Assembly (NCBI GenBank): GCA_035353855.1
Contig: DAOQAK010000024.1
Span: 1 to 54,183 of the forward strand
Reading direction: 5' to 3'
Source of the DNA: Bacteroidales bacterium
Lineage (GTDB): Bacteria; Bacteroidota; Bacteroidia; Bacteroidales; CG2-30-32-10
Length of the DNA stretch: 54,183 bases
Shown: in pieces, positions 7,872-16,798 of the stretch
Layout: the number at the start of each line of letters is the position of its first letter
Numbering within the stretch: the first letter of the stretch is position 1
Made by a program: the position numbers and the translations under genes
The notes under the pieces: generated by a model
What the model saw: only the letters and a program-made list of their open reading frames with translations
Told to the model about the DNA's origin: nothing
Database searches by the model: none

Positions 7872-10358
7872 ATGGCAACGACAAAAAAAATATCGAATAT
7901 TAACGACGAAATTGACATTAAGTTATTTCTATATATTGCTAAACGAAGTTTTTTATATATAGCCATTTTTCTTGCTATTGCATTGATAGGGCAATTTCTT
8001 TATCTCCGGTATGCACGTCCTATTTACCAAACCAGTGCTACAGTACAAATCAGCTCAAATGAAGAAAACGTTAATAAAATCCTGGAAACAGAAAGTATGG
8101 GGCTGGAGCAGCAAAACGATATTGAAAAAGCAAGAGAGCTTATAAGTTCTCCTGTTTTTCTTGAACGTGCATTTTCTTCATTACCTCTAGCCATCAGCTA
8201 TTACCAGGAAGGTACGATCATGTCGTCAGAACAATATAAAACAGCTCCTTTCGAAATAACTGCTGATGTAAAAGTACCTTCTATCTATGGCATTCCTATA
8301 TATGTTAATTTTATTTCAAAAGACCGATATGAATTATCATATACCCATGGAGGTTCACAGAAATATACAAAAGATTTTGCAATATCGGGAAAAGCATCTA
8401 TTCCTGAAGCAGACATAAAACTAAAAATCACAAATTCCAATAAAATTGATTTCAAAAATGGCATCCTGAATCAGAATTCATATTTTTTCATTATTAATAA
8501 TCCAAATGGTATTGTATATAATTATGCTTCGGAACTAACAATAACCACTATAAGCGAAGCTGCTAAAACAATACAAATTTCAATAAAAGACCAAAACGCG
8601 ATAAAAGCCTCTGATTTAGTAAATGCAATTGTTGACACATACAGGACATACGGAGTAGAGAAAAAAGCAGAAAGCACTAACAGTGTTCTTGAATTTATTG
8701 ATAAACAATTGCAACAGGTTTACGATACTTTATTCAAATCTGAAATGGATCTTGAAAGTTTTAAAAAAGAAAACCGGCTTGATTCAACCCAGATGGAACC
8801 ATTACCAAGTATTTACTCAAGAGTTAATGATTTTGATGACCAGCTGATTGAACTGGAACTTCAGGAAAATTTACTAACTCAGGTTCAAAACAGTATTAAA
8901 GAAAAAGATCTTGATATTTATAAAATGATTGCTACTGTTGCCGGGAGTGAATTTGAAGGGTCTGTTTCAAATTTCCTGGAATCGTTACAGGAACTGCTCT
9001 TAAAAAAAGAAAAACTTTTATACCAGGTTACAAAAAACAGTGGACAGATTGAAGAAATAAATTATCAAATAGAAATACAAAAAAAATTATTAGCCGAATG
9101 CATTACTACATTAAAAGCAAACCTGACATCTCGAAAAGCTACTATAAACAAATATCTTGACTCTTATAAAAACACTGCTTTTTCATCAAAAGAAAATTAC
9201 AATGCTCTTGAGTTAAGCCGTCTGCAAAGGATGTATAACATCAACGAGCAATTTTATAATAAGCTCATTGAAAAAAAGGCAGAATACCAGATTGCAAAAG
9301 CCGGTTATGTTTCCCAGATTGTAGTTCTCGACAAAAGCACAGTTCCCAATGACCCGATTTCCCCAAGACGCAGATTAATATTTTTCGGGAGTTTGCTTTT
9401 TGCAATTTTCATAAGTATCGGACTTATACTTATCAGATATTTATTCTATAATGAGATTACCAATATTAATGATATCATTAAATATACTGATGCGCCTATT
9501 TTAGGAATCATACCAAAGTACAGAAGAGAAATACCTGTTTCTCAACTTATCGTTGATAAAAAACCTAAATCATTAATAGCTGAATCATTAAGATCAATTC
9601 GAACAAATTTACAATTTGTAAATAATGATCCCGGCCCGAAAGTTATTGCAATTACCTCAACTATATCAGGTGAAGGAAAAACATTTGTTTCGATTAATCT
9701 TGCCGGTATCATCGCTTTTTCTGATAAAAAAGTAATTGTAATTGACCTCGATCTTCGCAAACCAAAAATACACAAAGGGTTTGGAGTAGAAAACAGAAAA
9801 GGTGTAAGTACAATATTAATGAACATGGATTCGGAAAAAGAATGTATTCAACATAGTACTGTTCCTAATTTAGATTTCCTTACAGCTGGTCCGGTTCCAC
9901 CTAATCCATCTGAGTTAATGCTTACCAAAAGGATGGAACAAATGATCGACTTACTGAAAAATAATTACGACTATGTTATTATCGATAACCCTCCAATCGG
10001 ATTGGTTACAGATGGTATGCGGAATATGTTGATAGCCGATTACCCCATATATGTATTTAAAGCAACCCATTCAAAAAGAATGTTTGTTCAAAATGTTGAT
10101 CGCCTTATCAACGAGAGCGGGATAAAGCGTCTTGCAATTGTTTTAAATGCTGTTGAACCTCAATATTCAGGGTACAATTACGGAAAAGGAAATTCATACG
10201 GACCGGGATATGGAGCAGGCTATGGCTACGGCTACGGTTATGCTTATGGTTATGGCTATGGCTATTATGATGACGACCATTTACATCCTATTAAGAAAAA
10301 ATTTATCCTGGATAGAATCTCTGATTTTATCTGGAAAAAAATCCTTCGTAGAAATTAA
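7872..10358 (+). CDS. Wzc-like polysaccharide co-polymerase / BY tyrosine kinase
   Basis: This 828-residue protein combines a Wzz chain-length domain and a bacterial tyrosine kinase. A first membrane helix lies at about 24-46, followed by a long periplasmic region with coiled-coil segments, a second helix at about 500-522 after a PNDPISPRRR proline-rich motif, and the cytoplasmic kinase. Walker A is SGEGKT (599-604), Walker A' is VIDLDLRKP and Walker B is YVIIDNPP. The C-terminal tail (765-799) holds 14 tyrosines in Gly-Tyr repeats, the expected autophosphorylation cluster. By family it controls polymer length and export together with the Wza-like partner just upstream. The 8-base gap to the rfbC-like gene indicates one operon. 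Confidence 0.93.
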   Translation: MATTKKISNINDEIDIKLFLYIAKRSFLYIAIFLAIALIGQFLYLRYARPIYQTSATVQISSNEENVNKILETESMGLEQQNDIEKARELISSPVFLERAFSSLPLAISYYQEGTIMSSEQYKTAPFEITADVKVPSIYGIPIYVNFISKDRYELSYTHGGSQKYTKDFAISGKASIPEADIKLKITNSNKIDFKNGILNQNSYFFIINNPNGIVYNYASELTITTISEAAKTIQISIKDQNAIKASDLVNAIVDTYRTYGVEKKAESTNSVLEFIDKQLQQVYDTLFKSEMDLESFKKENRLDSTQMEPLPSIYSRVNDFDDQLIELELQENLLTQVQNSIKEKDLDIYKMIATVAGSEFEGSVSNFLESLQELLLKKEKLLYQVTKNSGQIEEINYQIEIQKKLLAECITTLKANLTSRKATINKYLDSYKNTAFSSKENYNALELSRLQRMYNINEQFYNKLIEKKAEYQIAKAGYVSQIVVLDKSTVPNDPISPRRRLIFFGSLLFAIFISIGLILIRYLFYNEITNINDIIKYTDAPILGIIPKYRREIPVSQLIVDKKPKSLIAESLRSIRTNLQFVNNDPGPKVIAITSTISGEGKTFVSINLAGIIAFSDKKVIVIDLDLRKPKIHKGFGVENRKGVSTILMNMDSEKECIQHSTVPNLDFLTAGPVPPNPSELMLTKRMEQMIDLLKNNYDYVIIDNPPIGLVTDGMRNMLIADYPIYVFKATHSKRMFVQNVDRLINESGIKRLAIVLNAVEPQYSGYNYGKGNSYGPGYGAGYGYGYGYAYGYGYGYYDDDHLHPIKKKFILDRISDFIWKKILRRN
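10208..10269 (+). repeat. Tandem 6-bp Gly-Tyr coding repeat
   Basis: GGNTAY hexamers repeat almost without interruption and encode the alternating Gly-Tyr tail of the tyrosine kinase. Such a repeat could vary in copy number by slippage in steps of two residues without shifting the frame. Confidence 0.6.
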
Positions 10359-10366
10359 ACACCAAG

Positions 10367-10909
10367 ATGGAAATTAAATGCACCGAAATCCCGGGATTAC
10401 TTATTATCCAACCTAAAATTTTTTATGATGCCAGAGGTTACTTTTTTGAATCCTATAATAAAATCAAACTTTCAGAATCAGGATTTAAAGCTGACTTTAT
10501 CCAGGATAATCAATCCATGTCTTCAAAAGGAACATTAAGAGGAATGCATTTCCAACGACCTCCTTTTGAACAGGGAAAATTGGTAACTGTGATAAAAGGA
10601 GCAGTAAGAGATATTGTAGTTGATATCCGAAAAAATTCAAAATTTTATGGAAAATATTTTAGCATTGAGTTAACTGAGCAAAATAAAACCATGCTCTGGG
10701 TACCTCCAGGGTTCGCCCATGGATTTCTTACGCTTGAGGACAATACCATTTTTTCATATAAATGCACGCAAGTTTATAATAAGGACTCTGAAGGAGCAAT
10801 ATTGTGGAATGACCCCGATGTTAATATAAACTGGGATATTAAAAATCCTGTTATTTCTGAAAAGGACAATAATGCACCATTATTCAAAACATTGAATACA
10901 CCTTTTTAA
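10367..10909 (+). CDS. rfbC: dTDP-4-dehydrorhamnose 3,5-epimerase-like protein
   Basis: The 180-residue protein matches RfbC/RmlC in length and motifs: GTLRGMHFQ with the catalytic base His61, the cupin strands around VPPGFAHGF (His118) and Tyr131 in the segment FSYKCTQVYNK. RmlC epimerises dTDP-4-keto-6-deoxyglucose at C3 and C5 on the way to dTDP-rhamnose. The partner genes rfbA, rfbB and rfbD are not in the window, so they must lie elsewhere, or the enzyme may serve another deoxysugar. It follows the tyrosine kinase by 8 bases, as part of the surface-polysaccharide operon. Confidence 0.88.
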   Translation: MEIKCTEIPGLLIIQPKIFYDARGYFFESYNKIKLSESGFKADFIQDNQSMSSKGTLRGMHFQRPPFEQGKLVTVIKGAVRDIVVDIRKNSKFYGKYFSIELTEQNKTMLWVPPGFAHGFLTLEDNTIFSYKCTQVYNKDSEGAILWNDPDVNINWDIKNPVISEKDNNAPLFKTLNTPF

Positions 10910-10922
10910 TAAAAATTATTCG

Positions 10923-10930
10923 TACTTTTG
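10923..10930 (+). promoter_or_regulatory. Candidate -7 box TACTTTTG
   Basis: This exact TAnnTTTG match lies 20 bases before the ATG at 10951, so the phosphoglycosyltransferase gene may have its own start within the operon. Confidence 0.4.
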
Positions 10931-10950
10931 CAAACTCTTAAAATTAGTCG

Positions 10951-12015
10951 ATGACTAAAATTCAAATTTTTGAATATGTTATTTTCTTTGTTACTTGTTT
11001 AGCATTCTCTATTCTGATAAACTCCCTTTTTATTAAATTTATCAGGACATTAGGCATTCGCAATAAGGAAGAAACAGTTATCAGGTGGAGTACTCAATCA
11101 AAACCTGCTATTGGAGGTATTTCATTTTATATAATCTTCCTGCTTTCAATAATTGCCTATTCGTTTTTTGTTGATCGCAGTCAATATTTTTTAAACCTTC
11201 AATTCATTGGAGTTCTTTTCGCATCTACACTGGGTTTTCTTATGGGCATGTTCGACGATGCATATAATACAAAACCACTTATTAAACTTTTCACACAAAT
11301 TTCCTGTGGAATAATTTTAATATCCACAAATATATATATTGATATTTTTGATATCCAGTGGCTGAATTATACCATCACCATTTTCTGGGTAGTAGGCATG
11401 ATGAACTCTATCAATATGCTAGATAATATGGATGCCATAACATCTGTAATATCAATATTTATTTTAATAACAATTATTATAAATCTATTTTTATTAAATG
11501 ATTTCAGAAACCCTGATATTTTTATAATATTAGGGATTTTAGCTGCTTTAATAGGATTCCTAAAATTCAACTGGCATCCTTCTACTATATATATGGGTGA
11601 TACAGGAAGTCAATTTCTTGGTGCATTCCTGGCAGCAATTGGTATAATTTATTTCTGGAATCATCCTGATGGTAATGGAGTACACATTTGGTCAAAACAA
11701 ATTCTTACCGCAGTAATAATTTTCAGTATCCCAATAATTGATACAACAACAGTGGTAATTAAACGTCTTTCCAAAGGGAAATCGCCATTTGTAGGAGGAA
11801 AAGACCACACAACTCATCATATTTCATATCTTGGCTTTTCCGATAAACAGGTAGCATATATTTATTCGGCAATTTCAATATTATCAATGACCATAACAGT
11901 TATTGCAGTAAATTACATCAACAACTGGAGTTATTTTCATATCGCTATTTATTCTCTGTATTTTATAATTTTATTTGTTATACTTTTTGTTATTGCAAAT
12001 CGTAATATCAAATAA
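10951..12015 (+). CDS. WecA/MraY-family undecaprenyl-phosphate sugar-phosphate transferase
   Basis: The 354-residue polytopic membrane protein shows the hallmarks of the PNPT superfamily: the Mg-binding Asp pair in GMFDDAYN (Asp102, Asp103), NMLDNMDA (155-162), MGDTGSQFLG (Asp217) and the C-terminal histidine loop KDHTTHH (His286, His289, His290). About ten hydrophobic segments span the whole length. By family it moves a HexNAc-1-phosphate from UDP-sugar to undecaprenyl phosphate, the first committed step of O-antigen, capsule or peptidoglycan lipid intermediates. The neighbours favour a WecA-like role in surface polysaccharide rather than MraY, which normally sits in the dcw cluster. The sugar is unknown. 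Confidence 0.88.
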   Translation: MTKIQIFEYVIFFVTCLAFSILINSLFIKFIRTLGIRNKEETVIRWSTQSKPAIGGISFYIIFLLSIIAYSFFVDRSQYFLNLQFIGVLFASTLGFLMGMFDDAYNTKPLIKLFTQISCGIILISTNIYIDIFDIQWLNYTITIFWVVGMMNSINMLDNMDAITSVISIFILITIIINLFLLNDFRNPDIFIILGILAALIGFLKFNWHPSTIYMGDTGSQFLGAFLAAIGIIYFWNHPDGNGVHIWSKQILTAVIIFSIPIIDTTTVVIKRLSKGKSPFVGGKDHTTHHISYLGFSDKQVAYIYSAISILSMTITVIAVNYINNWSYFHIAIYSLYFIILFVILFVIANRNIK

Positions 12016-12028
12016 ATATTTATAGTTT

Positions 12029-13024
12029 ATGATTTTTAAAAAAATTTTTTTATTCATTTTATTTTTAGCAACCATAGCATTATTTATGGTATGTTTTAAT
12101 TTTTCTACAAATAAACCTGACAGCGATACAGATTATCAAAAAGCATTTTATAAAAACTATAAGATTTTTTCTGTTGAAATTCCCGACTCTATTGATTTTG
12201 CAGGCGAAAAAGTTGAAACCAATCGTTATGATGTCAGAGAAGGAATTGATCGTGAACTCCTGGTAAATACATACTGGCAATCACAAACATTAATGCTTAT
12301 AAAAAAAGCATTCCGATGGTTTCCAATTATAGAGCCTATTTTGAAGAAAAACGGAATTCCTGAAGATTTTAAATATCTTGCTGTTGCAGAAAGCGGACTT
12401 ACAAATAATATGATATCTTCTGCTGGCGCTACAGGTATGTGGCAATTCATTAAAGAAAGTGCTATCAAATATGGACTTGAAGTTAATGACTATATTGATG
12501 AACGTTATAATGTTGAGAAATCAACACTTGCTGCTTGCAAATATATTAAAGAAGCTTATGCCATTTATAAAAGCTGGACAATGGCTGCCGCATCTTATAA
12601 TGTTGGAATTGGTTCTATTTCAAAATCAATTGAATTTCAAAAAACAAATAATTATTACGACCTCTATTTGAACTCGGAAACGGCCAGATACGTTTATCGA
12701 ATTATTGCGTTAAAACTTATTTTAGGTAATCCTAAAGATTATGGTTTCTTTCTGAGGCTTAAAGACCTTTATCCTCCAATACCAACACGTACTGTAAAAG
12801 TGGATTCATCAATTAAAGATCTTGTCAGCTTTGCAAAAAATTTCAATTTAAACTATAAAATTCTTAAGGATTTTAATTTATGGCTTAGAAAATCGTCACT
12901 CGAAAATATCTCAGGAAAAACATATTATTTTACTTTACCAAAAGAAGGCTTTATAACATATGATTCTCTGCAGGCGAATATGAGTGATGAACCATTTTTA
13001 TCACCCGATAGTCTGAACGAATAA
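12029..13024 (+). CDS. Membrane-anchored lytic transglycosylase (SLT/GH23 domain)
   Basis: This 331-residue protein has one N-terminal hydrophobic segment (about 5-25), acting as signal or anchor, and a goose-lysozyme-type SLT domain at about 95-220. The catalytic glutamate is Glu121 in AVAESGL, followed by SSAGATGMWQF and the AAASYNVG segment that closes the fold. This matches MltD-type enzymes, which cleave peptidoglycan glycan strands to 1,6-anhydro products in the periplasm. No LysM repeats are visible in the C-terminus. It lies 13 bases after the WecA-like gene, so it is probably co-transcribed and may open the wall for polymer export or remodelling. Confidence 0.9.
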   Translation: MIFKKIFLFILFLATIALFMVCFNFSTNKPDSDTDYQKAFYKNYKIFSVEIPDSIDFAGEKVETNRYDVREGIDRELLVNTYWQSQTLMLIKKAFRWFPIIEPILKKNGIPEDFKYLAVAESGLTNNMISSAGATGMWQFIKESAIKYGLEVNDYIDERYNVEKSTLAACKYIKEAYAIYKSWTMAAASYNVGIGSISKSIEFQKTNNYYDLYLNSETARYVYRIIALKLILGNPKDYGFFLRLKDLYPPIPTRTVKVDSSIKDLVSFAKNFNLNYKILKDFNLWLRKSSLENISGKTYYFTLPKEGFITYDSLQANMSDEPFLSPDSLNE

Positions 13025-13051
13025 CATACAGACGCATTATGAATTACGAAG

Positions 13052-15925
13052 ATGAATACTTCTTATAACACTGATGTACTGTTAAAACAATCCGAATCAT
13101 CCGGCGAACCTGAATTCATATCAGTTCTGGGCGCAAGAGTTCATAACCTGGATAATGTTGATGTAATCATTCCCCGTAATAAGCTAGTAGTAATAACAGG
13201 ACTAAGTGGTAGCGGAAAATCTTCACTGGCTTTCGATACGATATATGCTGAAGGGCAAAGACGTTACCTGGAAACCTATTCAGCATACGCCCGTCATTTT
13301 ATAGGAAACATAGAACGACCAGATGTTGATAAAATAACAGGATTAAGCCCGGTTATTTCTATTGAGCAAAAATCAACTTCAAAGAATCCGCGTTCTACTG
13401 TTGGTACCATTACTGAGATATATGATTATTTACGACTTTTATTCGCTCGTGTAGCTGATGCATATTCATATGAAACCGGCGAAAAAATGGTTCGTTATAC
13501 CGAGTCACAAATTATTGAAATTATCTTAAATAAATTCAATGATAAGGAAATAATAATACTTGCTCCGGTTGTAAAAGGAAGAAAAGGACATTATCGCGAA
13601 CTTTTTGAACAAATAAGGAAACAGGGATTTTTAAGAGTGCGAATTGATAATGTAATCAAAGAAATTTCATTCGGGTTACAGGTAGACCGATACAAAATAC
13701 ATAATATCGAAATTGTAATTGATAAAATCAAGATTACTTCCGATAACAAGTTCCGTTTAGCCGAATCGCTTCAATTAGCCATGCGACATGGAAAAGGGAT
13801 GCTGATGATTCAAAATATTTCTGATGACAATGTATATCAGTTCAGTAAATTTCTGATGTGTCCAACAACAGGTATTTCATATGATGAGCCTGAACCCAAC
13901 ACATTTTCTTTTAATTCTCCTTATGGCGCTTGTCCTAAATGCAGCGGATTGGGAAGTATTACCGAACTGGATATTAATAAAATTATTCCTGACCGCAAGA
14001 AATCTATAAAACAAGGCGGAATTATACCTATAAAAGAAATTAAAAATAAATGGATTGTTCATCAACTGGAAGCAATAGGACATAAATACGATTTCACGCT
14101 CGACTCTCCTATTGAAGATATTCCTGACAACGCTCTTGATATTATTCTATACGGTTCTGATGAAGTGTTTAAAGTAAAGTCAGATAATTATGGTGTAGAA
14201 GCTACATATTCGCTAAATTTTGAAGGTATAGCAAATTTTATTTTCAGCCAGTATCAGGATACTAATGGATCTTCAATAAAAAAATGGGCATACGGATTCA
14301 TGGAAGAAGCGAAATGCCCATTATGCAATGGCAACAGGTTAAAGAGAGAATCGTTGCATTACAGGATTGGGGATAAAAATATTGCTGAACTTGCAGCAAT
14401 GGATATTGTTCATTTTAAAAAGTGGATAAATAGCGCTGATCAATTTCTTGATAAAAGAAAATTGAAAATCGCTTTTGAACTATTACATGAAATTTCAAAA
14501 CGTACCGATTTTTTACTCAATGTGGGTCTTGATTACCTTTCTCTGAACAGATCTTCTAAATCATTGTCGGGTGGCGAATCGCAACGCATCCGACTGGCTA
14601 CTCAAATCGGTTCACAACTTGTCGGAGTACTTTATATTCTTGATGAACCCAGTATAGGTCTTCATCAGCGTGACAACATACGTTTAATAAATGCACTGAA
14701 AGAACTTCGCGATATTGGTAATTCTGTAATAGTTGTAGAACACGATAAAGAAACTATACTTTCGGCCGACCATGTAATAGATATAGGACCAGGTGCAGGT
14801 ATTAACGGTGGAAAAATTGTTGCACAAGGAAGTCCCGAAGAACTCAAGAATTGCAGTTCACTTACCTGTATGTACCTTTCCGGTAAAAAAGAAATACATA
14901 TTCCTCAAACCAGGAGAAAAGACACGGGAAAAACACTTATTCTGAAAGGTGCAAAAGGTAATAATTTAAAAAGTGTAACTCTTGAAATCCCTCTCGGAAA
15001 ATTTATTTGTATAACAGGAGTTTCAGGGAGTGGGAAATCATCGCTTATTAATGAAACACTCTATCCTGTTTTAAGTAATTATTTTTATAAATCATCCATT
15101 CGCCCTTTATCATTTGAAACTATTGATGGTCTAAAAAATATTGATAAAGTAATTGAGATCGACCAGTCGCCCATTGGTCGTACACCACGCTCCAATCCTG
15201 CAACATACATTGGTGTTTTTGATGAAATTCGAAAATTATTTGCACAAATACCCGAGTCGAAAATCAGAGGTTACCAGCCCGGACGTTTTTCATTTAATGT
15301 AAAGGGTGGGCGATGTGAAGAATGCCAGGGAGCAGGATTAAAAACCATAGAAATGAATTTCCTTCCCGATGTATATGTTGAATGCGATAAGTGTAATGGA
15401 AAACGATACAACAGGGAAACGCTTGAAATACGTTACAAAGGGAAATCAATTAATGATGTGCTTAATATGGATATCAGCCAGGCACTGGAATTTTTTGAAA
15501 ATATTCCTTCAATAGTACAGAAAATAAAAGCGATAAAAGATGTGGGATTGGGGTATATCACTTTTGGGCAACCTTCTACAACACTATCAGGAGGTGAAGC
15601 TCAACGCGTAAAACTTGCTGCTGAGCTTTCAAGAAAAGACACAGGAAAAACATTATATATTCTCGATGAACCAACAACAGGATTGCATTTTGAAGATGTA
15701 CGCGTACTGCTAGATGTTCTGAATAAGTTGGTCGATAAAGGAAATACTGTAATTGTAATTGAGCATAATATGGAAGTTATAAAAGTTGCCGATCATATCA
15801 TTGACCTTGGTCCTGAAGGCGGCGAAAGAGGTGGAACTATTGTTGCAACAGGAACACCTGAAGAAATTTCAAAAAATAAAAATAGTTTTACTGGTCAATT
15901 TTTAAAGGATGTACTTACTTATTGA
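13052..15925 (+). CDS. uvrA: Excinuclease ABC subunit A
   Basis: The 957-residue protein has normal UvrA length and organisation. The first ATPase has Walker A GLSGSGKS (50-57), and the second has GVSGSGKSS near residue 656. ABC signature motifs LSGGESQR and LSGGEAQR precede their Walker B strands. Zinc-binding cysteine clusters are visible at CPKCSGLG and at CEECQGAG with CDKCNGKR. UvrA dimers recognise bulky DNA lesions, load UvrB and start nucleotide excision repair. The gene follows the transglycosylase by 27 bases but is functionally unrelated to it. All motifs appear intact. Confidence 0.97.
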   Translation: MNTSYNTDVLLKQSESSGEPEFISVLGARVHNLDNVDVIIPRNKLVVITGLSGSGKSSLAFDTIYAEGQRRYLETYSAYARHFIGNIERPDVDKITGLSPVISIEQKSTSKNPRSTVGTITEIYDYLRLLFARVADAYSYETGEKMVRYTESQIIEIILNKFNDKEIIILAPVVKGRKGHYRELFEQIRKQGFLRVRIDNVIKEISFGLQVDRYKIHNIEIVIDKIKITSDNKFRLAESLQLAMRHGKGMLMIQNISDDNVYQFSKFLMCPTTGISYDEPEPNTFSFNSPYGACPKCSGLGSITELDINKIIPDRKKSIKQGGIIPIKEIKNKWIVHQLEAIGHKYDFTLDSPIEDIPDNALDIILYGSDEVFKVKSDNYGVEATYSLNFEGIANFIFSQYQDTNGSSIKKWAYGFMEEAKCPLCNGNRLKRESLHYRIGDKNIAELAAMDIVHFKKWINSADQFLDKRKLKIAFELLHEISKRTDFLLNVGLDYLSLNRSSKSLSGGESQRIRLATQIGSQLVGVLYILDEPSIGLHQRDNIRLINALKELRDIGNSVIVVEHDKETILSADHVIDIGPGAGINGGKIVAQGSPEELKNCSSLTCMYLSGKKEIHIPQTRRKDTGKTLILKGAKGNNLKSVTLEIPLGKFICITGVSGSGKSSLINETLYPVLSNYFYKSSIRPLSFETIDGLKNIDKVIEIDQSPIGRTPRSNPATYIGVFDEIRKLFAQIPESKIRGYQPGRFSFNVKGGRCEECQGAGLKTIEMNFLPDVYVECDKCNGKRYNRETLEIRYKGKSINDVLNMDISQALEFFENIPSIVQKIKAIKDVGLGYITFGQPSTTLSGGEAQRVKLAAELSRKDTGKTLYILDEPTTGLHFEDVRVLLDVLNKLVDKGNTVIVIEHNMEVIKVADHIIDLGPEGGERGGTIVATGTPEEISKNKNSFTGQFLKDVLTY

Positions 15926-15950
15926 TATTGACAACCGACAAATACTTTTG
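15921..15950 (+). promoter_or_regulatory. Candidate promoter for the LOG-family gene
   Basis: ATTG at 15921-15924, an 18-base spacer and TACTTTTG at 15943-15950 fit a Bacteroidota promoter. The gene starts at 15986. Confidence 0.45.
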
Positions 15951-15985
15951 TATATTTACAGCTTATATCTAACAAATAAAAACTT

Positions 15986-16720
15986 ATGACAGACTACAAA
16001 ATGAAGGATCCCGAATTCAGTGAAGAGAATAAAATAAGGGAAGCATTACATCAGAAAGATTGGGCAGAATTAAAATCATCCGATTCATGGCAAATATTTA
16101 AAATAATGGCTGAGTTTGTAGAAGGTTATGAAAAGCTTGCTATTATTGGCCCCTGTGTTTCAATCTTCGGATCAGCACGAACAAAAATTGATAATAAATA
16201 TTATAAACTTGCACAGGAAATTGCATATAAAATTTCCAAATCAGGTTATGGAATAATTACTGGAGGTGGTCCCGGAGTTATGGAAGCAGCAAATAAAGGC
16301 GCTAAAATGGCCGGCGGAAAATCAGTAGGTTTAAATATAAATTTACCTTTTGAACAGGAACCCAACCAATATATTGATCATGATAAAATACTTACATTTT
16401 ATTACTTTTTTGTTCGCAAAGTAATGTTCATGAAATATTCACAGGGTTTTATTATATTACCCGGAGGATTCGGAACTTTTGATGAAGGATTTGAAGCCAT
16501 CACTTTGATACAAACAAAAAAAATTGCACGGTTTCCAATAGTTATGGTTGGTACAGATTATTGGAAAGGAATGATTGAATGGATAAATAAAAAAGTATTG
16601 GAAGAAGGATGCATCAGTCAAAAAGACCTCGACCTTTTCATATTGGTTGACACTGCTGATGAGGCAGTCAAACATATTGATGATTTTTACAAAAAATATT
16701 CTCTTACTCCTAATTTTTAA
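15986..16720 (+). CDS. LOG-family (TIGR00730-type) nucleotide-binding protein
   Basis: This 244-residue Rossmann-like protein carries the two signature motifs of the LOG/YgdH family: GGGPGVMEAANKGA (about 92-105) and PGGFGTFDEGFE (about 159-170). Members cleave nucleoside monophosphates to free base and ribose phosphate, and some release active cytokinins. In bacteria the physiological role is usually purine nucleotide turnover. The protein has a roughly 45-residue N-terminal extension before the domain core, as in the longer bacterial homologues. It has its own promoter-like sequence, and the gene after it also has one, so it is probably monocistronic. The family call is firm; the exact substrate is not. 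Confidence 0.87.
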   Translation: MTDYKMKDPEFSEENKIREALHQKDWAELKSSDSWQIFKIMAEFVEGYEKLAIIGPCVSIFGSARTKIDNKYYKLAQEIAYKISKSGYGIITGGGPGVMEAANKGAKMAGGKSVGLNINLPFEQEPNQYIDHDKILTFYYFFVRKVMFMKYSQGFIILPGGFGTFDEGFEAITLIQTKKIARFPIVMVGTDYWKGMIEWINKKVLEEGCISQKDLDLFILVDTADEAVKHIDDFYKKYSLTPNF

Positions 16721-16725
16721 AATAT

Positions 16726-16756
16726 TTTGTCAATTGTGAAAAAGTTTGTAACTTTA
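16726..16756 (+). promoter_or_regulatory. Candidate promoter for the SPOR outer-membrane protein
   Basis: TTTG at 16726-16729, exactly 19 bases of spacer, then TAACTTTA at 16749-16756 (7 of 8 to TAnnTTTG). The spacing is what is expected of this promoter class. The ATG is at 16799. Confidence 0.5.
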
Positions 16757-16798
16757 CTCGTTTAATCGAAGAAAGTTTTTATCTCATAATAATAATTT

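Noticed and set aside
10208..10269. CRISPR-like or microsatellite array
   Set aside because: The repeat has no spacers and is an in-frame Gly-Tyr coding repeat of the tyrosine kinase.
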